DNA of 64,000 nt, from NCBI RefSeq assembly GCF_900102215.1, contig NZ_FNBG01000005.1, positions 1 to 64,000 on the forward strand, read 5' to 3'. Under the pieces are notes generated by a model that saw only the letters and a list, made by a program, of their open reading frames with translations, ran no database searches and was not told the origin of the DNA. The translations under genes were made by a program, and so were the position numbers. Shown here piece after piece: positions 48,545-57,248 of the stretch. This stretch comes from Fontibacillus panacisegetis (GTDB lineage: Bacteria; Bacillota; Bacilli; Paenibacillales; Paenibacillaceae). Positions within the stretch are counted from its first letter, which is position 1. Every line of letters begins with the position of its first letter.

Positions 48545-48930
48545 AGTGTGTTTCAAAAATGAAAGTTGATAGGAGGGAAATAGATGGCATCAAAAAACAA
48601 TATGAGATGTCCTTTGAACTAAATGGAGATATCGACCCCCGACTCACTTGGTTGTTTGACGATCTTTCCCAGATGTGATCACACGGAGCTACCAAGATGA
48701 TGATGGAGAATATGATTTTATTAGTTGTTGAGAAATGGACTTGAAGTTACTATTGGCACTGACGGTGTGGTGTATAGCGTTTCCGGTTAATTACCGAGAA
48801 ATTACCTTATCGTTGCCATGCGTTGGACTTTCTGGGTGGCATATTTGTATTGTAGAGAACAGGCGAGAATAACACGCACGGCTGCATGAATACGGCATTG
48901 AACCGGGGCGCAACTCTTCTCGCCTGATAT
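48545..48930. other. Decayed small-gene remnant
   Basis: AGGAGGGAAATAG before an ATG (MASKNNMRCP) near 48583 runs only 12 codons. Shifted frames show RSYQDDDGEYDFI and NGLEVTIGTDGVVYSVSG ending at 48790, so a small phage gene has decayed here. AGGCGAGA / TCTCGCCT (48863-48924) is a long-loop inverted repeat before the reverse-strand gene end. Confidence 0.4.
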
Positions 48931-50175
48931 TTACTGGATGAAAGGAAGTAAGTAGTCTACAAAATCATTGTATTTCTCATCTGAAGGCCTCTTTTTACCA
49001 TCGTCCGGTTTGCCTCTTGAACTCAAGTTAAGCCTAATATGAGCTGTATCAATTTTTAGTTCTAGGTTGGCGTCAATGAATCCAGAAGGTATTACTGTAC
49101 CAATTTTTAAAAACTCAATTTTTCTTTGTTCAAGTAATGTGGCTAGATTACTCCAATATAATTTATCCGTTGATATGCATTTAAAACCTTTATCTGAAAT
49201 GGAGACCTCTGCAAAGCTAGAATTATCCTCAGTTCGTTGGTTTCGAAATTTTATGCCTACAACATCTCCTAACTGCTCCAAATTTAAGGAAGAGGATATA
49301 ATAGCCAGCACAGTATTTGAAATGTAATCCGATGTAGTAACGTCATTTTCATGTTCGGTAGGAAATTTTGAATCAATAAGGTTAGAAAAATCATTAATAT
49401 GAGGCTGAAAATGGACTAATTTGGAACGTGCCGTATCTCTTTTGGGTTGTAATACATGCTCCTCTAGATTAAATAAAGATGTCCTGAAATTTGATATTTT
49501 TTTATAGCTAACGGTTGGCTTTAAGCTATCAATAAATTTTAAGGTTCGTTCAATGCGTCCTTCTTGAGTTCTAACTTCTGTAGCACTACTTTCAATTTTA
49601 TCAACATCTTTTATTCTGATATGGATTAAATCCCGCTTAAAGTCAAATTCAATCAGTGTTGCATATACAACATACTCAGGATCTTTGTTTTTTTCTTTTA
49701 TGGTTATCAAATTTTTATCAAGTAGCAAAATTCTGAATGAATCAGATTCGTTAATTCTGTAACCTACAATCACAAAATTTTCAACAGTTGCTTTTTGTGC
49801 CAATCCCTCGAGTATAACGTTCTGTTCAGGAGCTCCCCATTTCTTCAGAGCATTCTTAATAGAACCAGGATCATTAGGTACTATACTTGTAGCGTCAAGC
49901 TTGTATAAGAAGGAGTCGAACAATCTGTCCTCAATTAAAAGGAACAGAAGCTCATCGAGATCTTTTCCATTTAATTTAGTGGTTTCTAACCCAGCTGCAA
50001 GTGTCATGCAAATATTTTCAACCACGTCTATATTTTCATTATCCTGTCTATTCTTAGAATAGTCGTTCTTAAAATCCGGATATTTGCCCATGATTCTCAA
50101 ATGATCTTGAACTAAATTGTACTTTAGGAATGGTTTAAAATACATCAAGCTATCGAAAACGTCATTTTGATTCAT
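48931..50175 (-). CDS. Cargo protein of unknown family, 414 aa
   Basis: Not recognised. Helical start (DVFDSLMYFKPFLKYNLVQD), a beta-rich middle (NFVIVGYRINESDSFRILLL) and a C-terminal domain (SSRGKPDDGKKRPSDEKYND at the end). It reads against the rest of the element, which is usual for added cargo. AGGTGGGGTGAAA precedes ATG 50175. Lying between the two 28-bp repeats and near a SIR2 gene, an anti-phage role is possible. Confidence 0.5.
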   Translation of the reverse strand: MNQNDVFDSLMYFKPFLKYNLVQDHLRIMGKYPDFKNDYSKNRQDNENIDVVENICMTLAAGLETTKLNGKDLDELLFLLIEDRLFDSFLYKLDATSIVPNDPGSIKNALKKWGAPEQNVILEGLAQKATVENFVIVGYRINESDSFRILLLDKNLITIKEKNKDPEYVVYATLIEFDFKRDLIHIRIKDVDKIESSATEVRTQEGRIERTLKFIDSLKPTVSYKKISNFRTSLFNLEEHVLQPKRDTARSKLVHFQPHINDFSNLIDSKFPTEHENDVTTSDYISNTVLAIISSSLNLEQLGDVVGIKFRNQRTEDNSSFAEVSISDKGFKCISTDKLYWSNLATLLEQRKIEFLKIGTVIPSGFIDANLELKIDTAHIRLNLSSRGKPDDGKKRPSDEKYNDFVDYLLPFIQ

Positions 50176-50217
50176 TTTCACCCCACCTAACTATTTTTTA
50201 TAAAGGAGAACGATACC

Positions 50218-50394
50218 ATGAATTTTGAAATTTTTAAAAACAACCAATATGTAGGGACTATTGATGGTCAAATGATTTTTAACGAAAATACAAATATTAT
50301 AGCTGTCGGTTCCTTGATCCACATCCACGAAAAAAAGCATGTTGTAAAAGATGTCGTTGTTAAAAAAGATGGAAATATAACATTAATCGTATAG
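50218..50394 (+). CDS. Small beta-rich protein, 58 aa
   Basis: MNFEIFKNNQYVGTIDGQMI, FNENTNIIAVGSLIHIHEKK, ending NITLIV. AAAGGAGAACGATACC precedes ATG 50218. It is divergent from the 414-aa gene by 42 bp and might be its partner. No known family. Confidence 0.55.
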   Translation: MNFEIFKNNQYVGTIDGQMIFNENTNIIAVGSLIHIHEKKHVVKDVVVKKDGNITLIV

Positions 50395-50741
50395 TGTAGT
50401 ATCCCCTCCTCTTTCAGGTCTTTCGACACACATAGAGGGAAATCCTTCCTTATCGACAATTATCTTGCTATCTTGCATACAGTTGTTTTTTCGAAGATTT
50501 ATTTCTGTTCAATTGATTTAGTAAGGAATTTGAAGATAATAAGCAGGATGAAATAGCTTTTACATGAATTGTTTGATGGGGGGAGATTGATAGTTATTTG
50601 ACCCCTCATTAAAATGCTTCTGATTACTAGAATAACAAAGTACGTATTCTTTTTAGCAAAGAGCAAGCGTTTTTGCTGCGACCGACACAGTCGCAATGCT
50701 CTGGACGGCCCTTTGTACACATGAATTCAATATATAAACTC

Positions 50742-50771
50742 AGGTCGTTCCTTTCTGGGAACGACCTTTTC
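50742..50771 (+). terminator. Terminator in the cargo segment
   Basis: AGGTCGTTCC pairs exactly with GGAACGACCT, then TTTCTATTT. The stretch 50395-50741 before it holds no gene I can support. Confidence 0.85.
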
Positions 50772-50797
50772 TATTTCCATAAACGGAGCTGAGGATC

Positions 50798-50992
50798 GTG
50801 AAGGTCATTAAGTGGCTGGTCAGCATTGCATACGGACGCTCAGGAGATACGCTGAGAAATCGAGATGAACGGACGACATGGCAGGGAAACGTAATAATCT
50901 TCAAAAGTCACGTTCGAAACCCAAGCAGCGAGAGCGACGCAAATCTTGTTATTTGGGGAACTTGGACGGGCACGAAGCAATTTTGTATGTAA
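50798..50992 (+). CDS. Doubtful small ORF, 64 aa
   Basis: GTG 50798 with GGAG nine bases upstream; MKVIKWLVSIAYGRSGDTLR then NRDERTTWQGNVIIF. A second frame from ATG 50878 gives a basic 44-aa peptide (MAGKRNNLQKSRSKPKQRER). At most one is likely real. Confidence 0.3.
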   Translation: MKVIKWLVSIAYGRSGDTLRNRDERTTWQGNVIIFKSHVRNPSSESDANLVIWGTWTGTKQFCM

Positions 50993-51042
50993 AGGAGGGG
51001 AATCCTTCCTGATGTCGAAATATGATGACAGGAGGGATATGT

Positions 51043-51504
51043 TTGAAAGAATGGATCGCATTGTATGCAGCGATTGTATCAACAGCAGCGCTTATCTGGA
51101 ATATCACGTTATGGGCACTGAGTAAAAAAGTTCTACGTTTAAGGTGTAGTATAATAAATAGATTTGATATTCGAGATGATGAATGTCGCCCTAATAGTTG
51201 GAATGCTGTTGAATACCAAATTATAAACAGGGGTGACAAACCGATAAAGATTACTTACCTCGGTGGCACTTTTTTTACTCCGTATGGAGAAGGGAAATTT
51301 GCACTTTCACCTAATGATTTCCCTAAAAAAATTGAAGCTATGGATTCAATAACTATATTTAGGGAAGCACCAGACGTATTCGATGACCACTTGAAAGAAA
51401 TATATGTTGAAGATTCGATAGGCAGAAGATACTCTCTATCTTCTAGAAAAATCAGAAAGATTAAAAATCACGTAAAAAGAATGGACGAATACCTAGAACA
51501 TTAA
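51043..51504 (+). CDS. Membrane-anchored protein, 153 aa, next to the SIR2 gene
   Basis: TTG 51043 follows AGGAGGG by six bases. One N-terminal helix (ALYAAIVSTAALIWNITLWA), then a beta domain (VEYQIINRGDKPIKITYLGG, FFTPYGEGKFALSP) facing the cytoplasm or outside. Similar anchored beta proteins occur beside phage-defence genes, but no family is claimed. SIR2 gene 218 bp downstream. Confidence 0.6.
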   Translation: MKEWIALYAAIVSTAALIWNITLWALSKKVLRLRCSIINRFDIRDDECRPNSWNAVEYQIINRGDKPIKITYLGGTFFTPYGEGKFALSPNDFPKKIEAMDSITIFREAPDVFDDHLKEIYVEDSIGRRYSLSSRKIRKIKNHVKRMDEYLEH

Positions 51505-51722
51505 TTACTCCTCTATTTATGAACCAATAGGAGCTAATTTCAGACGTCAAGTTTCTGAACGTCCGAATACAAGCAAAAGCCCATGGGATAGGGCAGCAGC
51601 GTTGTTGCACGGCTCTATTTTTTGCATAGACGTATATTAAACTATCCAACTTAAATAAATTCCGCAAAATGACTTTAATGATTTAGAATTAGGTTATTAA
51701 CCGTTAAGGGGAGATTGACTGG

Positions 51723-53207
51723 ATGGATATTCAACTGAAACTTGAAGAACACTTGAAGAAATTTCACGCTGCTCCTTTTCTTTTTGTGGGATCTGGTTTT
51801 TCTCGAAGATACCTAAATTCTGAAGACTGGGAGGGACTTCTGAGAAGGTTTGTTGAGTATATTCGACCTGGTGGATTTGCTTATTATAAATCAACGGCTG
51901 AAGGAAGATTGGAACGGGCTGCTGGACTTATGGCCAAGGAGTTTCATCAAAAGTGGTGGGATGATGAACAATTCACAGATAGTCGTGAAGAGTTTGGTGA
52001 GAGAGCTACAGATACTTCTAGTCCTTTGAAAATTGAAATTTCAAAGTATTTGAAAGAAAAGAAATATGAATATGGTGAAAGTACACAAAATGATATAGAG
52101 ATTGAAGCACTTAAAAAAGTTGTTATTGATGGCATAATAACAACCAACTGGGACACATTGCTTGAACAGATTTTCCCTGATGAATTCCATAAGTATGTTG
52201 GTCAAAAGGAACTGTTGTTTTCAGCAACACAAGAAGTTGGTGAAATTTATAAAATCCACGGTTGTTCTATGGATCCAGATTCGATTGTATTAACAGATAA
52301 TGATTATGGAGATTTCCAAAAAAATAATCCATATTTAGCGGCTAAATTACTAACCATCTTTATTGAACATCCCGTGCTCTTTATTGGATATTCAATGTCG
52401 GATGAAAACATTCAAAATATACTTACATCAATTACTTCTTGTTTGAGTAAAGAACACTTGGACAAGCTTCAAGACCGGTTGATATTCCTTCAACGAAAAG
52501 ACAAAGGAGAAGAGGATACTTTTTTTGCTGGACCATTAACTATTAATGGGAACTCAATAATTGTAACTACAATAAAAACAAATGATTTTTCTCTTGTGTA
52601 TAAGGCACTATCCAAATATAAACGTAAATTTAGCGCAAAACAATTACGCCAGATAAAATCACAACTTTATGAAATTGTTAAGACTAGCGATCCTCAGAAT
52701 CAAATATATGTAACAGATGTTGAGGGGAATATAAACTCTCCGGAAGTGCAATTTGTAATAGGTGTAGGTGTTGCTTCTAAACTTGGTGAAATTGGTTATG
52801 AGCCAATTCCAATCAAGCAGTTGTATGAAGATATTGTAAACGATAGTCCATCCTATGATTATGAAAAAGTGACACTAAATTTGAGTACCTTTTTGAGAAT
52901 AGACCGTTACCTCCCTATGTTTAAATTTATCTTATTTAGTGGTGTGGCTGTGGAGGAGTTAGATGAGCGAGTAAAAAAAAGACTGAGTGAGATCACAGGT
53001 GATAGTTTTATTACGCTGACTAACAGAAAAAAAATAGGCCATATTCAAACTAATTGTAAAACTATTGAGGGTTTAATAGAACAATATGATGAAGTAGGTA
53101 AGGTTATTGAATATATTCCTCTCTTGGATAAAGAGTCAATTGACCAGGCGTTGTTAAGTGAGTTTATTCAGGAGAATATGGAGATATTGGAATATAAGTC
53201 TGGTTAA
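51723..53207 (+). CDS. SIR2-family protein (NADase-type defence candidate)
   Basis: A 494-aa protein. The SIR2-like domain covers about 1-260: FLFVGSGFSRRYLNSEDW (NAD-binding loop), DGIITTNWDTLLEQIF, IYKIHGC (with the general-base His) and PVLFIGYSMSDENIQNIL. The C-terminal 230 residues are of unknown type and may sense the trigger or oligomerise. Many such stand-alone SIR2 proteins deplete NAD when a phage is sensed (Thoeris ThsA, DSR types); this one is not assigned to a named system. AAGGGGAGATTGACTGG precedes the ATG. AT-rich compared with the element core. Confidence 0.85.
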   Translation: MDIQLKLEEHLKKFHAAPFLFVGSGFSRRYLNSEDWEGLLRRFVEYIRPGGFAYYKSTAEGRLERAAGLMAKEFHQKWWDDEQFTDSREEFGERATDTSSPLKIEISKYLKEKKYEYGESTQNDIEIEALKKVVIDGIITTNWDTLLEQIFPDEFHKYVGQKELLFSATQEVGEIYKIHGCSMDPDSIVLTDNDYGDFQKNNPYLAAKLLTIFIEHPVLFIGYSMSDENIQNILTSITSCLSKEHLDKLQDRLIFLQRKDKGEEDTFFAGPLTINGNSIIVTTIKTNDFSLVYKALSKYKRKFSAKQLRQIKSQLYEIVKTSDPQNQIYVTDVEGNINSPEVQFVIGVGVASKLGEIGYEPIPIKQLYEDIVNDSPSYDYEKVTLNLSTFLRIDRYLPMFKFILFSGVAVEELDERVKKRLSEITGDSFITLTNRKKIGHIQTNCKTIEGLIEQYDEVGKVIEYIPLLDKESIDQALLSEFIQENMEILEYKSG

Positions 53208-53296
53208 CGTATAGTAACTTTCGAAAGTTAATTCGTTTTTATGACTGGTTAGTTTATGGTAAAGATGTCCAAAACAAATTAGTATAAACGAAATTT

Positions 53297-53331
53297 AAGA
53301 GACGACCTAGCGACAGGCTCGTCTCTTTTGT
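53297..53331 (+). terminator. Terminator after the SIR2 gene
   Basis: AAGAGACGA pairs with TCGTCTCTT, then TTGTTGG. Confidence 0.85.
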
Positions 53332-53414
53332 TGGTAATGATCAGAGAACGAGTCCCAAAAGGGATAAGAAAAACAAATGCAAAAGCATGGGTCCTTTCAG
53401 CACTTAAAATCGAG

Positions 53415-53442
53415 TGCGGGTGCGCGTGACCCCGAAATGGCG
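53415..53442. repeat. 28-bp direct repeat, copy 2
   Basis: Identical to 48389-48416. The upstream context GGGTCCTT...TTAAAAT is also shared. It bounds the cargo segment on the right. Confidence 0.85.
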
Positions 53443-53471
53443 TCAGAATTATTTTCAAAAATTCACTTCCG

Positions 53472-53569
53472 TTTCCGCTTAAGGTCCTTTGGACTGAGGC
53501 ATTTTGATTTTTCGCTTCGAATTTATACCCGGAAAATCAATCCTCTGATTTCTAATCAAAAAGCGGAAA
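53472..53569. repeat. Inverted repeat after repeat copy 2
   Basis: TTTCCGCTT pairs with AAGCGGAAA across about 80 bases, analogous to 48438-48544 but shorter and less regular. From 53570 to 53945 no gene is supported. Confidence 0.6.
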
Positions 53570-53945
53570 TGACATGCAGACTCTAAGCGGAAGGAAGGTG
53601 TAAAAATTACAGTGTCTGCAGCTGCTTGACAAGTGCGGCTAGTTGTAATCCCTCCACATCTGTCTTCTGCCGATTTATGTAAATGTAAAGTGAAAATTTT
53701 AATGTGTATCTATCCTTGTTCGGGGGGCGTTCGCACCCGCACCTCGATTTATTCTCCAGAAGAACCTATGAAGCCCAAATCCGCTGCATTAATCACTCAA
53801 AAACGAAATGTCTTCCACTTCAATGTTCTGTCGTTCCGAGATTGTTTTCCTTGCCTTCTCTCCTAGTTAAATATCCTCATATGCAAAAGCTGTTAATATA
53901 GACCTCTTAAAAGCCGATAAAAATATAAAATACTGGAGGTCAAGT

Positions 53946-54350
53946 ATGAGTTATGAACAGGTGCAAGAAATTGAGAAATACCTAAAATCAAAGAAGAGCA
54001 AATCTCCTGAAGATATTAGTTTTGCTCGATCTCATTTGAAATGTATTAAGAAGGAAATTGGGAAAGAGGAGTTAATGAATATAAAAGTTCTCTATCAAAG
54101 TAAATTGTCTGCTTCTCCATTTGCAGCGAATTATTTAGCGATAATTGCTATTCTTGTATCTGTTATTATATTCATGCTTAGCACCCTTTCTCCGTCATCT
54201 ATAGCTGACACAATCGTTGTTGGAATAGCTTCTCTCATAATAATTATACTGATGATTTATGTTAATCGGTCAAATGTGAAAAACATGCAACTAAATATCG
54301 TATATACAATACTTATCAATCTAATTGATGAGATATCAGTTAATAACTGA
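53946..54350 (+). CDS. Two-helix membrane protein, 134 aa
   Basis: An N-terminal charged coil of 55 residues (EIEKYLKSKKSKSPEDISFA), two membrane helices (NYLAIIAILVSVIIFMLSTL and IVVGIASLIIIILMIYVNRS) and a short tail. ACTGGAGGTCAAGT precedes the ATG. Alone between decayed sequence. A membrane effector or superinfection-exclusion role is possible but unproven. Confidence 0.6.
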   Translation: MSYEQVQEIEKYLKSKKSKSPEDISFARSHLKCIKKEIGKEELMNIKVLYQSKLSASPFAANYLAIIAILVSVIIFMLSTLSPSSIADTIVVGIASLIIIILMIYVNRSNVKNMQLNIVYTILINLIDEISVNN

Positions 54351-54434
54351 TTGAGAAGTTCCGAGCTGAAGAACAATAAGAGGCCCGCTCTAATTTGATT
54401 AATTGGGGGGATTTATTATATTCATGATGCGGAT

Positions 54435-54463
54435 CCAAAAGGAAAAGCACCGGTTAGGGTGCT
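54435..54463 (-). terminator. Terminator of the reverse-strand relic
   Basis: AGCACCCTAACCGGTGCT followed on the reverse strand by TTTCCTTTT. Confidence 0.75.
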
Positions 54464-54476
54464 CTATAAGCCTTCT

Positions 54477-54688
54477 CTATACGTTCATTTCCGCTTCTAT
54501 TTCCTCATACAATTTTTGAATGCTCATTTTTCTGCGTTTTAAATATTCAATATGTTCAAGAGCTGATTGAACATCAAATTCCCTAGAATATCGCTCAGAT
54601 ATTTCTATTAACTGATATGATATTTAATAGCCTCATCTGATAATTTTTGATCCTTTTCTAAAATCCTCAGTTTTTCCTCTGCTTCCAT
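54477..54688 (-). pseudogene. Small coiled-coil gene, frameshifted
   Basis: ATG 54688 with AAGGTGGGAGATGGTAAC reads MEAEEKLRILEKDQKLSDEA then IKYHIS and stops. Shifting frame at about 54617 continues QLIEISERYSREFDVQSALE ... KLYEEIEAEMNV to the stop at 54477. The restored product is about 70 aa and helical. Confidence 0.6.
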
Positions 54689-55273
54689 GTTACCATCTCC
54701 CACCTTCAAACTTCGACACCCAGAGTCTACTTCCTCCTTCCATGGTGGATTGGAAAAGCTCATCAACTACAAGCAGATCGCGGGGCAGTTGGTATTTGAG
54801 ATTGGGAAGAGGCTCAAGCATGTGAAGGAGAATGATCTGGCACATGGACAGTGGGAAGTATGGCTTCAACAAATTGACTTAGTACCAAGAACTGCGCAGC
54901 GAATGATTCAAGCTTATGATCAATTTTCAAATACGACGACGTCGTCGCTATTGGAAACAAGCAAATCTTCGAAATGCTCTCTCTTCCTGATTCTATTGAT
55001 CGTAGCGAGTTCATCGAACAGGAACACGAGATACCCTCAACGGGCGAATCAAAGACGGTAGACGAGATGACGGTCAAGGAGCTGCGCGAGGTCAAGAAAT
55101 CCCTCAAAGCCGCAGAACAAGCCGCCGCAGAATCCGAACATCGAGCCGAGCAAGCCGAGGCATCCAAACAATTTGCTATTCAGCAGCATACGGAACAGCA
55201 GGGCAAGTTTCTGGCACATACCTGGATTGATGCTTCAGCGTGTTTACAGCCGTTCACCTATCTACATGTCTGA
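54687..55273 (+). pseudogene. DUF3102-like phage protein, frameshifted
   Basis: First frame: NYKQIAGQLVFEIGKRLKHV, HGQWEVWLQQIDLVPRTAQR, as in DUF3102. The frame shifts near 54945-54955 into [40 protein letters not shown]. The expected N-terminal domain and the true end (now [11 protein letters not shown]) are also missing. DUF3102 proteins occur in phage early regions and may bind DNA. Confidence 0.7.
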
Positions 55274-55328
55274 AAGTTTGGTAAAGTGGCGATGTCGCAA
55301 ATAAAAACAAGTGGGTGAACATAAACCG

Positions 55329-55532
55329 ATGACAAGAAAAAAAGAAATTGACATTGAGGTTATCTATGCTGGTACTCCTGAAGAATCAGCGGCTATTTTC
55401 AGAGCGCTTATAAAAAACACCATTGAAGCCGTCTTGAAGAGGAATGGGGCTGTGGCCAATAATTTGGATAATGTTTTGGATAATTTCGTCCAAGAATTGA
55501 TTCACAACTCTTCAAGTAAATATGGAGGATGA
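55329..55532 (+). CDS. Small element protein, 67 aa
   Basis: MTRKKEIDIEVIYAGTPEES ... NGAVANNLDNVLDNFVQELI. Related in pattern to the products at 37519 and the start of 38465. SD weak (GGGTG). Such proteins often sit beside the integrase of Firmicute elements. Function unknown. Confidence 0.55.
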   Translation: MTRKKEIDIEVIYAGTPEESAAIFRALIKNTIEAVLKRNGAVANNLDNVLDNFVQELIHNSSSKYGG

Positions 55533-55637
55533 ATAATTTATCTCAGGTCACTTTATTTATTATGAGTAGTTTGGTATTATCTTTTTTAAATGGATAGACT
55601 TACTGATTCTCCCTGGGAAATACGGAGTTGAATGCCC

Positions 55638-55733
55638 ATGAATCAGGAATTTCGTGATAGTTTAGTTATAGCCATTGTTATCCTTGCTGTTATCATTTGG
55701 TGTTGGTGGTATAACAGAAATCGCAAGAAATAA
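55638..55733 (+). CDS. Single-helix membrane peptide, 31 aa
   Basis: MNQEFRDSLVIAIVILAVII then WCWWYNRNRKK: one membrane helix and a basic end. GGAG lies about ten bases before ATG 55638. It could be a toxin-like peptide or a small phage membrane protein; no antisense RNA was identified. Confidence 0.5.
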   Translation: MNQEFRDSLVIAIVILAVIIWCWWYNRNRKK

Positions 55734-55802
55734 ATGAATCAACAAAAACAGTCTATCCAAGTATCCCCTCCCAGGGGGAACTTGGATAGGTGTGAAAAAT
55801 AT

Positions 55803-55836
55803 AAAATCCTGCAATTATTTGTGCAGGATTTTTGTT
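55803..55836 (+). terminator. Terminator near the right end of island 2
   Basis: AAAATCCTGCA pairs with TGCAGGATTTTT, then G and TTTC. Confidence 0.85.
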
Positions 55837-55863
55837 TCTCGTCTTCAGTATATATGCTAAAAA

Positions 55864-55907
55864 ATCTGGTGCCGAAATTGGTGCCGAAAGTTAAATATCG
55901 GCACCAA
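55864..55907. repeat. Candidate arm sites, right (TGGTGCCGA repeats)
   Basis: CTGGTGCCGAAATTGGTGCC at 55866-55885 followed by GAAAG, and an inverted TCGGCACCA at 55899-55907. Same unit as near attL (34745-34818). Confidence 0.45.
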
Positions 55908-56002
55908 AAAACAACAAACACGAACAACCATACGAACAAGAAAAACCCTTATACATCAAGGGATTCAGCATTCTGACAATATCCAACAACACAAAAAATT
56001 GG

Positions 56003-56047
56003 TCTTGACAGGGTAGGGGTCAGTGGTTCGAGCCCACTACAGATCAT
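56003..56047 (+). repeat. attR of island 2 (partial tRNA-Val)
   Basis: The last 45 bases of tRNA-Val with one change. D arm and 5' acceptor are missing, so it is not a tRNA gene. Confidence 0.9.
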
Positions 56048-56061
56048 CATTTCTCATTACT

Positions 56062-56090
56062 TAAACCCTTAATTTATAAGGGTTTTTTGT
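56062..56090 (+). terminator. Terminator after attR
   Basis: AAACCCTTA pairs with TAAGGGTTT, then TTTGTTTG. The stretch 56091-56345 shows no gene. Confidence 0.8.
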
Positions 56091-56345
56091 TTGCTCTAAT
56101 ATCCATCTAGTCCCAAAATATTAATCAGGGGGCGGATTGGGGGGGCGAACAATGGAATGCAAAATACTTTCCTTAATGCAACACTCTATAGACGAATTAA
56201 TAAACTTAATAAAATTGATTTGCTACAATGTTGAACAAAAAATCTTTTTTATTAATTTTATTTGTAATGTAAGTATTCATTTAATACAGAAATAAATAGT
56301 TTTTTTCATTCTATCAAATTATTGTTTATGGTAATATTATCCTAG

Positions 56346-56873
56346 ATGCTTCTAATACCTTTAGATCAATTTTTGAGCAAAGGAGTGTTAATAATTTTCC
56401 CTTGGAAGAAGAAAAATGATGCTGTTTCATCGGGAATGCTTTTTATACATGCTTTAGAATTATCAGACAAATTCGAACAAGCCATTCAACTTAAATACCC
56501 AAGTCATCCTTATGTAAACGGAAAGTCAGAATATTGGTATCGCTTTGTTTCTGTAGCTGCTATGTTGACTGCAATTCTAGATTTAGATTCCAAGAATTTC
56601 AATAGTTATTATAAAGCATTATTGTTAAGGATTGATAATTGGTGGATTGATGGCCGTGGAGTTTCAGATAAGTTTGTAAAACAGTTTAAACCAAATGTAT
56701 GGGTTAAAGATAGCACTAGTAATTTAAATGAGATTGTTTCATTATGGCTTATGGCAAATATAACTAGAACAAAAGATATTAAAGACATTGATCAAGAAGT
56801 TTTTATTGATGCGGGTAATTTTATCTTTGATTTTTTTCATCAGTGGTTTATCAAAAATGATATGCCAATATAA
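56346..56873 (+). CDS. Unknown accessory protein, up to 175 aa
   Basis: Not recognised. Helical, with YRFVSVAAMLTAILDLDSKN and LLLRIDNWWIDGRGVSDKFV. The start is unsure: ATG 56346 has no SD, while AAAGGAG at 56380 would fit a start about ten codons in that is not a standard codon. First of three short genes ahead of the SEFIR gene. Confidence 0.5.
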   Translation: MLLIPLDQFLSKGVLIIFPWKKKNDAVSSGMLFIHALELSDKFEQAIQLKYPSHPYVNGKSEYWYRFVSVAAMLTAILDLDSKNFNSYYKALLLRIDNWWIDGRGVSDKFVKQFKPNVWVKDSTSNLNEIVSLWLMANITRTKDIKDIDQEVFIDAGNFIFDFFHQWFIKNDMPI

Positions 56874-56892
56874 AGTATTGAGGTGACCACTT

Positions 56893-57111
56893 TTGATCAA
56901 AGTAATCGTTGATTACAGCACTAATCGGTTAATTGATCATGGTAAATTTTTATTTGAGCGTAAAGTAACAACTTTAGACATAGCAAACCACAACTGTACG
57001 AAGGAAGAATTACATACTATAGCAAAGCAAAGTGTAATAGGAATTGAACAGACTTGCTTCAGAGAATCAAATAAGAATAAATGGATGTATGACAATAAAT
57101 GCCTAGGATGA
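56893..57111 (+). CDS. Small accessory protein, 72 aa
   Basis: TTG 56893 after GAGGTGACCACTT: MIKVIVDYSTNRLIDHGKFL ... KEELHTIAKQSVIGIEQTCF. Not recognised. Its TGA overlaps the next ATG. Confidence 0.55.
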   Translation: MIKVIVDYSTNRLIDHGKFLFERKVTTLDIANHNCTKEELHTIAKQSVIGIEQTCFRESNKNKWMYDNKCLG

Positions 57112-57248
57112 GTGCTATAAATAATAAGGCGATTACTTATCAGGACGTTTGTGACTTTATTATGAGGTACTTCCCTATGCAAATTGAACCTTATTCAGCA
57201 ATTCTACATTCTCTGTTGTATGATGTTTCTATATCATTTTTTACATAA
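57108..57248 (+). CDS. Small accessory protein, 46 aa
   Basis: MSAINNKAITYQDVCDFIMR then YFPMQIEPYSAILHSLLYDV. It starts by ATGA overlap with the gene before. It may be complete or cut. No known family. Confidence 0.45.
   Translation: MSAINNKAITYQDVCDFIMRYFPMQIEPYSAILHSLLYDVSISFFT

Noticed and set aside
56003-56047. A second tRNA-Val
   Set aside because: Lacks the D arm and 5' acceptor strand; it is the attR copy.
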